IMG/VR virus record: IMGVR_UViG_3300037200_000048
Span: 1 to 50,041 of that record
Length of the DNA: 50,041 nt
Source of the DNA: a virus
Reading direction: 5' to 3' (one strand)
Positions 13,662-22,874 of the stretch are shown one piece after another (the first letter of the stretch is position 1; every line of letters begins with the position of its first letter). The translations under genes were made by a program, and so were the position numbers. Under the pieces are notes generated by a model that saw only the letters and a program-made list of their open reading frames with translations, was not told the origin of the DNA and did not search any database.

Positions 13662-15455
13662 CTAGTGTCCTATGGCTCCTCCGGCCATCACTCCGCCCGA
13701 AAAGGTACTGCCTCCGCCAAGCACAATTGTAAACGTCCCCTGCACCAGAGAGCTCGGCAGGCTTGCATAACTCACTCCAGCCATCGCATAGAGATTTTGC
13801 GTGAACGAAACCGCAATCGGCCCCGTATAGAGCGTGGCGTTTGGGCACCCGCCCTGATTGTCTGGCTGGGGAAGGAACGTCGGCAGAGTTGAGGACAGGA
13901 CGTAGCAGATGTAAGGCGTAGCCGATCCTGTGGCAGTCGTCGAGAGCGTGACCATCTGTGTACCCGAATAAGTTCCGGGGACGGGAGACATCGTGGGCGA
14001 GTTCGCGGGAGCTTGGCCGGATGGAGAACTGCCATCCCAGAACGGGTTGACTATATAGGCCACCGATCCAACCGCGCTATCGCTGAGACCCGTTCCGCCA
14101 GCGACAGCGTAAATGGGGCCGTTCGATGTCACGGGAATTGGGGCCGTGTACAGCGTCCCAGTCGCGCATCCGGTCGATCCGTTGGTTGCCGGAGCGCCTG
14201 TCGTGTTCCAACAGGTTGTCCCTCCGTGTGCAGCCGTAAGTTGAACCGTCTGGTAACCGTTGTAGTAGATTTCTCCGGGCTGGTTGAATATCGGGATTGA
14301 ACCTGTGCCTGTGATGTTGAGGGCCACGCTAGCTACCGTGCTATCCCCTGCTGCACCTGCGACCGCTGCGACCGCATAGACGTTGCGCCCAGACGGAATG
14401 GATATAGGCCCCGTATAGAGCGTCCCGTTCGGGCAACCTCCAATTCCATCGGAGAATACACCGCCGGTGAAGTTGTAGCAGATGTAGCTTCCACCCGTAG
14501 AGTCGGAGAGCGTGAGCGACTGGGTTCCTGAGTAAGTTCCAGATGCCAGAGAAAATGTGGGAGCAGCCGCTGGCGAAAGGCTGCTGTAAGTCCACGAGTT
14601 GATCCAGGTCGAGCCGGGAAGGTTGGCATTGTTGCCCTCGACGAGTCCTACGTATGCCGTAGTCCCGCTCACAACGGATGGGATATAGATTGGCCAAGTA
14701 TGAGTGAAGCAGTTTGCGCTTGGGCAGGAATAACCGAGAGTCTGGTCGTACATCTGCATCGTGATGTGCGAGCCGGTGTAGGTCAGCGTAACCACGTAGA
14801 CGTCGCCAGTGGTCGAGAACTGCACCGGAGAGGCCTGCTGGGGGACTGGGTAGGTGCTGATCCTGTTTGTGGCTACATACGGGAACGGAGAGCTTCCGCC
14901 CTGAGTGGGCAGACACGGCTCTATTGCGGATATGAACATCTGTACAGTCGAGTAGTTGTAGGTGTAGATCGCGGGGTAGTTGATCGAGTCCTGCATGTCC
15001 GCAACCTGCAATGCAAACACGTTATTCGGAGGGTACGAGGTTGGGGGAATCCCGTCCGCTTGGAAAAATCCACCTTCACACCCGGCCCCGCCGAGGAAGA
15101 TGTTTCCCTGGTAACCCGGACTGTTCGTCGTGTTGTTGAAGACGAAGGCCAGGTTCTGCCCGTTCGGGATAAAGGCAAAGGTGGACGTGAATGCAGTTAC
15201 GTTCACCGGGACGTAGTAGTTCAGCGCAACCGGCTGATGCCCGGCGTTGGGCGGCGACAACTGGACTTGAGGCTGGGTCGTCCCGATAGGGCTAGGAAAC
15301 CCATAGATGATAAGCTGCCCTGACCCTATGGCGGTCGCGTTGGTCACAGAGCAAGGGCCGCTCCCCGAAGCATTGAAGCCGGACGAGCAGTTGATTTGGG
15401 CGTGGAGTGCCGCAGCGCTCAGCAGAGCAAGGATGGAGAGTAAGCGCTTTATCAC
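13662..15455 (-). CDS. secreted L-type-lectin-like adhesin with chitobiase C-terminal-like repeats, 597 aa
   Basis: GTG at 15455 overlaps the previous TGA (GTGA) and yields a signal peptide (IKRLLSILALLSAAALHAQ). Residues up to about 300 look like an L-type (legume) lectin-like beta sandwich: FAFIPNGQNLAFVFNNTTNS, ANSVFALQVADM-type phrase, and AYVGLVEGNNANLPGSTWIN. The rest holds three repeats of about 80-100 residues (YSGTQSLTLSDSTGG ... YTGPISIPSGRNVYAVA) like the CHB_HEX_C_1 (chitobiase C-terminal) module. Carbohydrate binding is likely. It may be a receptor-binding tail protein or an exported adhesin. Confidence 0.7.
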   Translation of the reverse strand: MIKRLLSILALLSAAALHAQINCSSGFNASGSGPCSVTNATAIGSGQLIIYGFPSPIGTTQPQVQLSPPNAGHQPVALNYYVPVNVTAFTSTFAFIPNGQNLAFVFNNTTNSPGYQGNIFLGGAGCEGGFFQADGIPPTSYPPNNVFALQVADMQDSINYPAIYTYNYSTVQMFISAIEPCLPTQGGSSPFPYVATNRISTYPVPQQASPVQFSTTGDVYVVTLTYTGSHITMQMYDQTLGYSCPSANCFTHTWPIYIPSVVSGTTAYVGLVEGNNANLPGSTWINSWTYSSLSPAAAPTFSLASGTYSGTQSLTLSDSTGGSYICYNFTGGVFSDGIGGCPNGTLYTGPISIPSGRNVYAVAAVAGAAGDSTVASVALNITGTGSIPIFNQPGEIYYNGYQTVQLTAAHGGTTCWNTTGAPATNGSTGCATGTLYTAPIPVTSNGPIYAVAGGTGLSDSAVGSVAYIVNPFWDGSSPSGQAPANSPTMSPVPGTYSGTQMVTLSTTATGSATPYICYVLSSTLPTFLPQPDNQGGCPNATLYTGPIAVSFTQNLYAMAGVSYASLPSSLVQGTFTIVLGGGSTFSGGVMAGGAIGH

Positions 15456-18400
15456 TTGCACCACCATGTAGCAGTCGCCAAGATGTAGTAGAAATTCATA
15501 ACTCCCGTCGCGGAGCATACATTGGCTATGTTCCCGCTGGTAACGGTCGTCCCGTTGACTCCTATAAGAGTGATCTCGCCTGTAAGCCCTGTAGTCGTGA
15601 ATGCAGAGGTAGAAGGCACTGTTATAGTTGCTAGAGCCGACATTGGGAGGGTTCCGGTGGTGTAGACGACCGGACTCAACGGGGTAAACGTCGTTTGCCC
15701 AGCCGTCACTGCTTGCGTGGTGGTGTTGTAGCCGTACACCCCGGATGAGTCGATATTTCCGACCTGTGACAGAGACCCTACGGCACTGTAAATAGCAATG
15801 ACGTTGTTGTTTCCCCCTAGCCCCATGTTGTAGGGAGAGTTTCCCATCGCAAGACTAGAAGCGACGATTCCCTGACCGAAGAACGATCCTGTATAGCCGC
15901 CCTGGAGCGCTTTGTTCCAATCGTTGTTGTCCGGGAAGTGCAATTCAGAGCCGTTCCATAACACGGCCAATGCGGGAGAGTTACCCGCCCCATTCGAGAG
16001 TTCAAAAGCAATCAGCGTTACCGGGGTGCCGCCGCTCTGCGTGTTCGTCGGCGTCCCATAAATTCCCCAAGTCAAGCCAGAGATGGTTGTGCCGCTAGCT
16101 CCCGTATAGGTCACGACCGATTCAGTGCCGCCAGCGTTTCCGCCGAAGAGAAGCGTCCCGACTGGAGGCAATCCAGTCGTGCCGCTCACGGTGCAACTGC
16201 TCGCGCCTCCGGTGCATGTGCCGCTTATGGTGATGGCTGTCGTATTTCCGTTTCCATAGTGGTTCTCGTTGCCCGCGAAATCGAACTGCGCCAGAGGAGA
16301 AGCGACATTGAAGCCAAGCGGCGATCCTGCCGTCGCCCCAGTGTGAATGATGTCGCTGGTCGCCGTTCCTGTCGTGCCGGGAGCCGCGTAGTAGATGCCT
16401 TGCCCAGTAGTTCCGGATGGCAGACCTCCACCACCCGCATAATTGGGTATATTTAGGACTCCTCCAGTATATGTAGCTGCACCGCTGCTTCCTGTTGTAG
16501 TCAGCGATAAAGGTGGGCCACCATTCTGTAAATCTATACCATTGGCCTTGAATACTGCATAATTTCCCGATGTACCTGCTGTAGGAACCAGCGCTCTAGG
16601 TGCTACCGCACCATTGTTATATGAATCTAATATCCTGTGAGTTGCGGAATCGCATATAGAATAATCGACTCCGGGCGCAGGCACACCAGCCGTGCTCGAT
16701 TCATCGCAGGCCCAACCGTGAGCGCCGGTTGGAAGAGCAGCGAGAGCGCCGGAAGAAGGGGTGCCGGCAATCAGGGTTGGCGAGCTGAAAGGCAACGTCG
16801 TGCCTGCCATGCCTCCAACTTCGGTAAAGCTCGAAGGCCCAATCAGCGCCCCTCCCAGAAACTTCGGCAGCGCGTTCGCCGCAGCGGTGTTCGACCCCAT
16901 CACGGTAGAGTCCGTCCCGCTGTTGTTCATGTGCCAGCTGTGGGTTACGGTCGCGGCGTACATCTGGTCGAAGCCCGATGATCCGCCGGCTGCCGTGCCT
17001 TCCGTGCCGGTCACAATGCCGCCGACGCCGCCTATCCCGGTCAAAGACAGCGACGTGCCCGATGCCGCACCCAGGGTTGGCGTCACGAAGGTCGGCGAGT
17101 TGGTCAGGGCGACGCTGCCCGTCCCGCTCGTCCCGTAGCTCGTCCCCCAGGCCGATCCAGTCGAGAGCGGTATCCCTGCTCCGGGGTAGGAGGCGCATCC
17201 TGCTCCAGTGCAAGTCCCTCCGATGTTCAAGTTGTGCAGGTTCAGCGTACCGAGACCGTTGCCTCCCGTTGTCGTGTCGAGACTGAATACACCCGGAGAT
17301 GGCTGAGTGATGCCAGCAGTCTGTCCGCCATTCTTCCAAGTGATCGCGCCTAAATAATTGAGGTTGACCGCACCCCCGGCATTTCCGAAGAACAGAGATC
17401 CGTTGAATCCACCGCCGCCGATTGTTATATTGCCCTGTGGAACACTAAAGTTTGAAGCGTATAAGTCCCACGACGGGGTTGTCCCAATCCCGTTGAGTTC
17501 AAGCTGAGTACCTCCGACGTTGAATATCTCTAAAGATGTCTGTCCGGGGAACGTATTTGTGAAGCAGATTACGCAAGTCAGCGGCGTGAAATTGCTTACC
17601 ATCAAATTCTGGTAGTACCCGAATGAGTCACCCAGACCTTGCTCATTGACTCCGAAGGCAAATAATGGAGGCAGCATATTCGGGATAGTCCCTGAGCAAG
17701 CCGTGTAGTAGCTGCAAGGATTGTCGTTCTCCACTTCAAGAGAGAAAGAATTGCCAGCAAACCCTGCGCCAGACGCTCTTATCTCTAGTGGCTGGAGTAT
17801 GTTTCCAGAACCTCCGGATGGAGTTTGCATCTGAGCCCCAATCAGCAGACCTGAAATATCGTTCTCAGGGAATCCGGGCGCTTCGAGTGTATGTCCTACC
17901 GTTCCCATCCCGGCGCACCCCGGACTGAGAACGGGGAGATAAGCGTTGGTTGCAAGCTCCTTCAGGATTTGGGCAGCGCAGAATGTTTGGAATCCAGCGT
18001 CGGACGATCCATCCGTCGTCGCAGCTTCAGAACCGGGCTGAGGGATGGAAATTGCCCCATTCGTGCCTCTAAGGGGAACGGAGTAGATCAAATACCCGCC
18101 AATCGAGCCAGGAGATAGATAATTAGTTCGATGACCGAGATGCGTGGATGGGCCGTTCAAGGAAATTCCCTGACAGCTTCCTTGAAAGACCGCGATGTTA
18201 GTGTTCGCGTTGTAAAGCGGCAGAGTCAAGGTCTGAGTGCCGGCAGACCCGCTCACGGCGCTCAAAACACTTTCTTCAGAATAGTTAGAGCCAATGACAC
18301 ACACAGTCGATCCAGACGTGAGCGATCCCACCCCGCCTTGCAACGTGAAGGTCTGAGATACAGGAGCATCAGGTGTAGTGGTCTGCACAAGGTTTACGCC

Positions 18401-19561
18401 CAGTTTGTAACCCCACACCGAGACGACCGGCACCGTGCCAGTGAACGGGAGTTGCTGTATCCACGGCAACGATATGGAGCTTTGATTGAAGGCTGCACTC
18501 GTACCGGTAAGCACTCCAGACCCGGTAGCGGTCGTGGTGTCTATCATCCACGACGGGGGTGGGGGAATGCACGTATCGCTTACACTGCTGCTCAGGCAGG
18601 CGGAAAGCGACGTGCTAGAAAATGTAGGCTGGGTCGCAGTGCCACCGCCCACCGTGCCGTGAAACCAATAGGCTCCTTCTCCGCCATAAATGGCTTCCTC
18701 AACGTGTCCTTCGTCCGATGGAAATGCTACCCCTTGATGGCCGAAGTCGTAGATGCGAATAAACCCGCCATCGCCAGCCGCATTCTGGTTGATCGATCCT
18801 CCGATGCCCGTGAAGATTTCAGATGTAGCGATGTTGTCGTTGATGGACAGTCCATAGCCTGTCTTATAACCTCCCTGCGCCCATCCCGGCCCTTGCGCAG
18901 AGTATTCCTGCGTTCTCAGAATCTGGGGAGCAGTCGTAGCATATGTGTAGTTATTGAAATTGACTTCATCTAGGTTGCAAGCCAAACCGCCAAGTGTCGC
19001 CCCCGGAGTTATGCAACTGGCGTCGGCAGAGTAGCTAAGAGACTGAGACCCTTCAAGGACGTTCGGAGTGGTAGTCCCGATAGGGCCGGGCGACGGCATC
19101 GACAACCCGTTTATCGCTGTAGTCGTGCTGCTGGCGGGAACCGAAGTCGAGCCAATAGTGATAGGAAATCCGCTACTTCCCCCCGTCGAGCCTACCTGAA
19201 CGTAATTGGCCCCGTCCGGGCAGTTCACCATAACCGTCGCTCCCGCTGCGATGGCGACTGTCGTTCCCGTTGACCCCCCAACAGTGATTGTCCCGCTCTC
19301 TGAATTGGTGACGGTATACGTCTGACCGATGTTCTTCGGAGCGACAATCGTAGTCGCCGTCCCAGAAATCTTGATGGAATAGTGCCACCATTCGTTCGCC
19401 GCAAGCGTATACGTCGATCCCGTCGTCGTGACCGAGTATCCGCCTAGCAAAGCTAGCCCGCCCGTATTGCCCACTGTGCCAGGCAGAAGCGTGGTTGGTG
19501 GTGCGCCCTGTCCCCAGAAAGCCGATGCAACGAGAAGGGCGAGTACGATTAGCTTCTTCAT
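15452..19561 (-). CDS. giant Ser/Thr/Gly-rich tail-fibre-like protein with signal peptide, 1369 aa
   Basis: The N-terminus (MKKLIVLALLVASAFWGQG) is a textbook signal peptide. The rest is low-complexity beta-rich sequence full of Gly, Ser and Thr, with many short strands such as TLAANEWWHYSIKI and tail-fibre phrases (TGTEGTAAGGSSGFDQMYAA; TGSVALTNSPTF). The last 600 residues look like a phage tail-fibre shaft and tip. It is the longest gene in the genome and is translationally coupled (ATGA, GTGA) to neighbours that also carry signal peptides. Likely host attachment. An export signal on a phage fibre is unexpected. Confidence 0.65.
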   Translation of the reverse strand: MKKLIVLALLVASAFWGQGAPPTTLLPGTVGNTGGLALLGGYSVTTTGSTYTLAANEWWHYSIKISGTATTIVAPKNIGQTYTVTNSESGTITVGGSTGTTVAIAAGATVMVNCPDGANYVQVGSTGGSSGFPITIGSTSVPASSTTTAINGLSMPSPGPIGTTTPNVLEGSQSLSYSADASCITPGATLGGLACNLDEVNFNNYTYATTAPQILRTQEYSAQGPGWAQGGYKTGYGLSINDNIATSEIFTGIGGSINQNAAGDGGFIRIYDFGHQGVAFPSDEGHVEEAIYGGEGAYWFHGTVGGGTATQPTFSSTSLSACLSSSVSDTCIPPPPSWMIDTTTATGSGVLTGTSAAFNQSSISLPWIQQLPFTGTVPVVSVWGYKLGVNLVQTTTPDAPVSQTFTLQGGVGSLTSGSTVCVIGSNYSEESVLSAVSGSAGTQTLTLPLYNANTNIAVFQGSCQGISLNGPSTHLGHRTNYLSPGSIGGYLIYSVPLRGTNGAISIPQPGSEAATTDGSSDAGFQTFCAAQILKELATNAYLPVLSPGCAGMGTVGHTLEAPGFPENDISGLLIGAQMQTPSGGSGNILQPLEIRASGAGFAGNSFSLEVENDNPCSYYTACSGTIPNMLPPLFAFGVNEQGLGDSFGYYQNLMVSNFTPLTCVICFTNTFPGQTSLEIFNVGGTQLELNGIGTTPSWDLYASNFSVPQGNITIGGGGFNGSLFFGNAGGAVNLNYLGAITWKNGGQTAGITQPSPGVFSLDTTTGGNGLGTLNLHNLNIGGTCTGAGCASYPGAGIPLSTGSAWGTSYGTSGTGSVALTNSPTFVTPTLGAASGTSLSLTGIGGVGGIVTGTEGTAAGGSSGFDQMYAATVTHSWHMNNSGTDSTVMGSNTAAANALPKFLGGALIGPSSFTEVGGMAGTTLPFSSPTLIAGTPSSGALAALPTGAHGWACDESSTAGVPAPGVDYSICDSATHRILDSYNNGAVAPRALVPTAGTSGNYAVFKANGIDLQNGGPPLSLTTTGSSGAATYTGGVLNIPNYAGGGGLPSGTTGQGIYYAAPGTTGTATSDIIHTGATAGSPLGFNVASPLAQFDFAGNENHYGNGNTTAITISGTCTGGASSCTVSGTTGLPPVGTLLFGGNAGGTESVVTYTGASGTTISGLTWGIYGTPTNTQSGGTPVTLIAFELSNGAGNSPALAVLWNGSELHFPDNNDWNKALQGGYTGSFFGQGIVASSLAMGNSPYNMGLGGNNNVIAIYSAVGSLSQVGNIDSSGVYGYNTTTQAVTAGQTTFTPLSPVVYTTGTLPMSALATITVPSTSAFTTTGLTGEITLIGVNGTTVTSGNIANVCSATGVMNFYYILATATWWCK

Positions 19562-20733
19562 CCTGTCACCACCACTGAATAAACTCCCGTCCCGTAGGTC
19601 GGCCCAACGTAAAGATTCATGCTGACCGTCACTCCATACTCATTGACAAAGCTAACCGGAATTGAGGCCAGAGTCGCGGGAAATCCATTTACATTGAACG
19701 TATGCCCCGCCCCAATGAGGAGCATGTAGAAATAGTTTCCGCTCAGCGTGAAATTGAACGTCGTCCCAACCGTCTCCGCACCCAACTGAAACGATGGCAG
19801 TGTGCCTGTGTCGCCCACCAGCACCGCACTTGTGCCGCTGGCGGTCGCTCCAGTAGCTCCACCGGATGTTCCCGTTCCACTGAAGATTCTAGGCGCGCAC
19901 GAGATAGACTGAGTGGCCGTCAAGGTAGTCCCCAAAGTTGCCGATAGAGTGAAAGTTACGAGAGTTCCCGGCGTCGATGCGCATGTATAACTATGGGCCA
20001 GACTCCAACTGGTAAACGGCGTGGTCAACGTGTCTACATTTGTCCCGTCTGAGACGTTGGCGCTGGCGGGAAGAGTCGAATAGCTTGCCGTCCCACTCAC
20101 CGGAGGCCCGACCGTCTGCCCCAACTCAACCGTGCCGCACTGTGTACAAACGAAGGAGTCGATAGCGAACGGAACGGTAAGGAAGATGTTGATGTTGCGG
20201 CCTACAGACGAAATTCCCAGTCCAGACCCTACCGTGATGGTGAGGATGCCCTGCTCTCCATTGACAGAGATTACCCCGCCGCTCGGCCCTCCGCATGTAA
20301 CGACTGGAGCCAATGCCGAGAGCGCAGTGCTTAGGTTGAGCGTCGTCCCCGTAACGGTAAAGATGCCGTTGAACGACCGCTGCGGGCAGACATTCGGAGG
20401 GCTTGCCTGTGACTGAATAGAGAAGTTGTACTGCGTCCCCGTGGGGTTGGGCGAGGCCGGGGCGGTAAAGGACGTGTTCGACAGCACCGGCACGGAAAAG
20501 TACCCGGCAGCGTTGCAATTTCCGGTTACAGGGTAATTGTTGAACGGTATCCCACCGATGAAAACAGGGGATGTCGAAATGTCCTGCCCGGTCGAGGAGA
20601 CGAGCGAGATGTTGTAGACACAATTGGAGATTTGAGTGCCGTTGGCGTCCGTAAGCGATGCGCTGACCTGGGTGTTCTGGGCCAGTACGGGCGATGCAAG
20701 AAGCACGAGCAGGATGGAGAGGAGTCGCTTCAT
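19558..20733 (-). CDS. secreted beta-rich tail protein, 391 aa
   Basis: Signal peptide MKRLLSILLVLLASPVLAQ, nearly the same as that of the lectin-like gene. The mature part starts with a domain (QVSASLTDANGTQISNCVYN) resembling tail-fibre N-terminal attachment or carboxypeptidase-regulatory-like domains, followed by beta-rich Ser/Thr sequence. ATGA overlaps at both ends. Probably forms one assembly with the next two proteins. Confidence 0.65.
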   Translation of the reverse strand: MKRLLSILLVLLASPVLAQNTQVSASLTDANGTQISNCVYNISLVSSTGQDISTSPVFIGGIPFNNYPVTGNCNAAGYFSVPVLSNTSFTAPASPNPTGTQYNFSIQSQASPPNVCPQRSFNGIFTVTGTTLNLSTALSALAPVVTCGGPSGGVISVNGEQGILTITVGSGLGISSVGRNINIFLTVPFAIDSFVCTQCGTVELGQTVGPPVSGTASYSTLPASANVSDGTNVDTLTTPFTSWSLAHSYTCASTPGTLVTFTLSATLGTTLTATQSISCAPRIFSGTGTSGGATGATASGTSAVLVGDTGTLPSFQLGAETVGTTFNFTLSGNYFYMLLIGAGHTFNVNGFPATLASIPVSFVNEYGVTVSMNLYVGPTYGTGVYSVVVTG

Positions 20734-22874
20734 TGCGATGCCCCCTGTAGCTTTTCCGACACTTGCGGATATGTTCCGATAGACAGACCGATACCCAGCG
20801 CGGCTGCGGCGGCGGGAGGAATCTTGATCCCCTTCGCTTGGGCTTGCTTTGCGAGGTTGGTGAATCCAGTGCGCTGCTCTGGCGGGAGTCGCATGACTTG
20901 GCTTACATCTTCCGGGGTCAAGTTGGAGAGCGCGTTGACCACACTGCGATGCTCCAGCATCCTCGCGAACTGTTCCTTTCCGGCTGCATATCCAGCCCGA
21001 CCCGCTACATCTAGCGCCACTTCGCCCGGATTTCCTGAGAAGATTCCTCGCAGTCCATCAAGCACAGCGATAAAGGTAGCGATGTGGCCCGACGAACTTC
21101 GAACACGGTCTGCCTTGTCCAAGACGCGGTCTGCCTTGAACTGCTGTACGTCCTGAGGGCGCACAACACTAACATCTGGCGTGACTGGCTTGGCGGTCAG
21201 AGGAGTGGGTTCCTTTGGCAGCGGCTTGACTTGTGGAGCAACACTCGATACCTGCCCATCCTTCAGTGGCGAGGTGCGCTGCGGAACACGCGGAGATTCC
21301 AAAGCCTCGGCCTTCTTTCCCAACTGGCGATAGCGATTCAGGATGTCCGGGTTCGCCCCACGGTTTCGGTACTTCGCCGCCCGCTCCAAAAGCAAGTCTC
21401 CATACTTTCCTTTTAGAACGCTTTCGAGGTCGGCAGGAATCTGAGCGCGTACCACTTGGGCGAGCGGAGAACCCCCAGCCGTGCGGACGCTGCTGAGGTC
21501 GTCGAAGTCGTCCTTGTAATGCGACCAGTCATTTTTCAGAGAGGTGTATTCCCCCTCCAAACCGCGCTCCTTTGCCGCCCCTCTGAGTTGCTCGTCTAGA
21601 GCGTCATGTACCTCTCGGAGGGCCTTCCAGACGTTGCCGGGGAGATTTCCTGAGTACATTTTGTCCGCGATGTTGCTGAAGTGGATACGGGCCTCTGACC
21701 AGCCAAGATTCTGTGCCATCGGCTTCACCCCAGCGGCAGTGTCCTGCGCTGGACCAGTCTCAATCCTGCCCATCAGGTCGTTGAATGCCTTTAGGTCTTC
21801 AGGAGAGCCGACAAGATACTTTGTCCGAGCGTCATCAATCGCATCCACGATGGGCCCTGCTTTGACTGGTCGCATGTCGATGCCCTTGTCTGTGATGCTG
21901 GGACGCTCCATCTTCGCGCGAAGCGAATTCCAACGTGCATTGAGAGCAGTATTCGCAGATTCTTTAGCTTTCTTCAGATTGTCGAGTGCGAGACGGGCGT
22001 ACTCCCCTTGAGCGCGGGTGATTACTTCCTTCTTTGCCTCGACTTCCTGTGCGGCGCGTTCCGCCTGCCGAACACTATGCTCTTTTTCGGCCCATGTAGT
22101 ACGGTCGGCGGCGAGTTTTTCCCGTTGTTCCGCTTGTTTTGCCGAAAACTGCTCCGCCATCGCCCGGTTCTTCTCCTCAACTGCCGCTTTGCGGGTCTGG
22201 TATACCTCGTTTCTTCGAGCGTTGAGGTCGTCCACCCGCTCTTTATTGACACGTGTCTTATCCGCCGCCACCCTCACGGCATCCGCGTTTTCCTTGGCGG
22301 TCTTGGCGACAAACTCTCCTATATCTTCTCCCGTGGTTTTCGTGAGACGCCGTAGCGCATTCGTGGCGGCCCCTTTCGGGGATGTAACTCCATGAATCAA
22401 TCCAGCCCCAACTTCTCCCGCAATCGCCCCCGCAGCGATCCCCGATCCTTTCTCGGAAATATAGTCCGTAACATCGTCTTTAGTGATCGGCTTCTTTGGA
22501 TCGAAGGGAACACCGCCTTGGGCACGTTCCTGCATTCTCTGTGCCGACTGCCGTGGGGTCAGAGGCCCTTTGAACCAATCGGCAATCGCAGCAGGCATAG
22601 CTCCTAGATCGCTGACTGTGCCTGTAGCTAAATTGACGGCCCCGCGAGACAGGTAGGGGTGCTGTTTCGCGGCATCGTATTGCCCAAACTTGTCTTGGAA
22701 CTCCTGCGGAGAGTACTGAGGACTCTTCTTCGCAACCCACGCCGCAAACGAGTCGAGGGGATGAAAGCCTGAACTTTTAGGCAGAGGAGTCTTTACCACA
22801 GGAGGTGCGTCCTCAACGGAGTATCCGGAGGGAGCGTCTTCGATAGTGTATCCGCTTGCTATGGCGCTACCCAC
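20730..22874 (-). CDS. internal virion (ejection) protein, 714 aa
   Basis: A long helical, charged protein. Residues about 195-300 are a coiled coil (KERVDDLNARRNEVYQTRKA; EKLAADRTTWAEKEHSVRQA), and the C-terminus holds a hydrophobic helix (PPAAAAALGIGLSIGTY). Size, composition and place right after the nozzle and smaller ejection-type genes match the large internal virion proteins of podoviruses, which enter the cell envelope ahead of the DNA. It overlaps the next upstream gene by 16 bases. Confidence 0.6.
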   Translation of the reverse strand: MGSAIASGYTIEDAPSGYSVEDAPPVVKTPLPKSSGFHPLDSFAAWVAKKSPQYSPQEFQDKFGQYDAAKQHPYLSRGAVNLATGTVSDLGAMPAAIADWFKGPLTPRQSAQRMQERAQGGVPFDPKKPITKDDVTDYISEKGSGIAAGAIAGEVGAGLIHGVTSPKGAATNALRRLTKTTGEDIGEFVAKTAKENADAVRVAADKTRVNKERVDDLNARRNEVYQTRKAAVEEKNRAMAEQFSAKQAEQREKLAADRTTWAEKEHSVRQAERAAQEVEAKKEVITRAQGEYARLALDNLKKAKESANTALNARWNSLRAKMERPSITDKGIDMRPVKAGPIVDAIDDARTKYLVGSPEDLKAFNDLMGRIETGPAQDTAAGVKPMAQNLGWSEARIHFSNIADKMYSGNLPGNVWKALREVHDALDEQLRGAAKERGLEGEYTSLKNDWSHYKDDFDDLSSVRTAGGSPLAQVVRAQIPADLESVLKGKYGDLLLERAAKYRNRGANPDILNRYRQLGKKAEALESPRVPQRTSPLKDGQVSSVAPQVKPLPKEPTPLTAKPVTPDVSVVRPQDVQQFKADRVLDKADRVRSSSGHIATFIAVLDGLRGIFSGNPGEVALDVAGRAGYAAGKEQFARMLEHRSVVNALSNLTPEDVSQVMRLPPEQRTGFTNLAKQAQAKGIKIPPAAAAALGIGLSIGTYPQVSEKLQGASQ

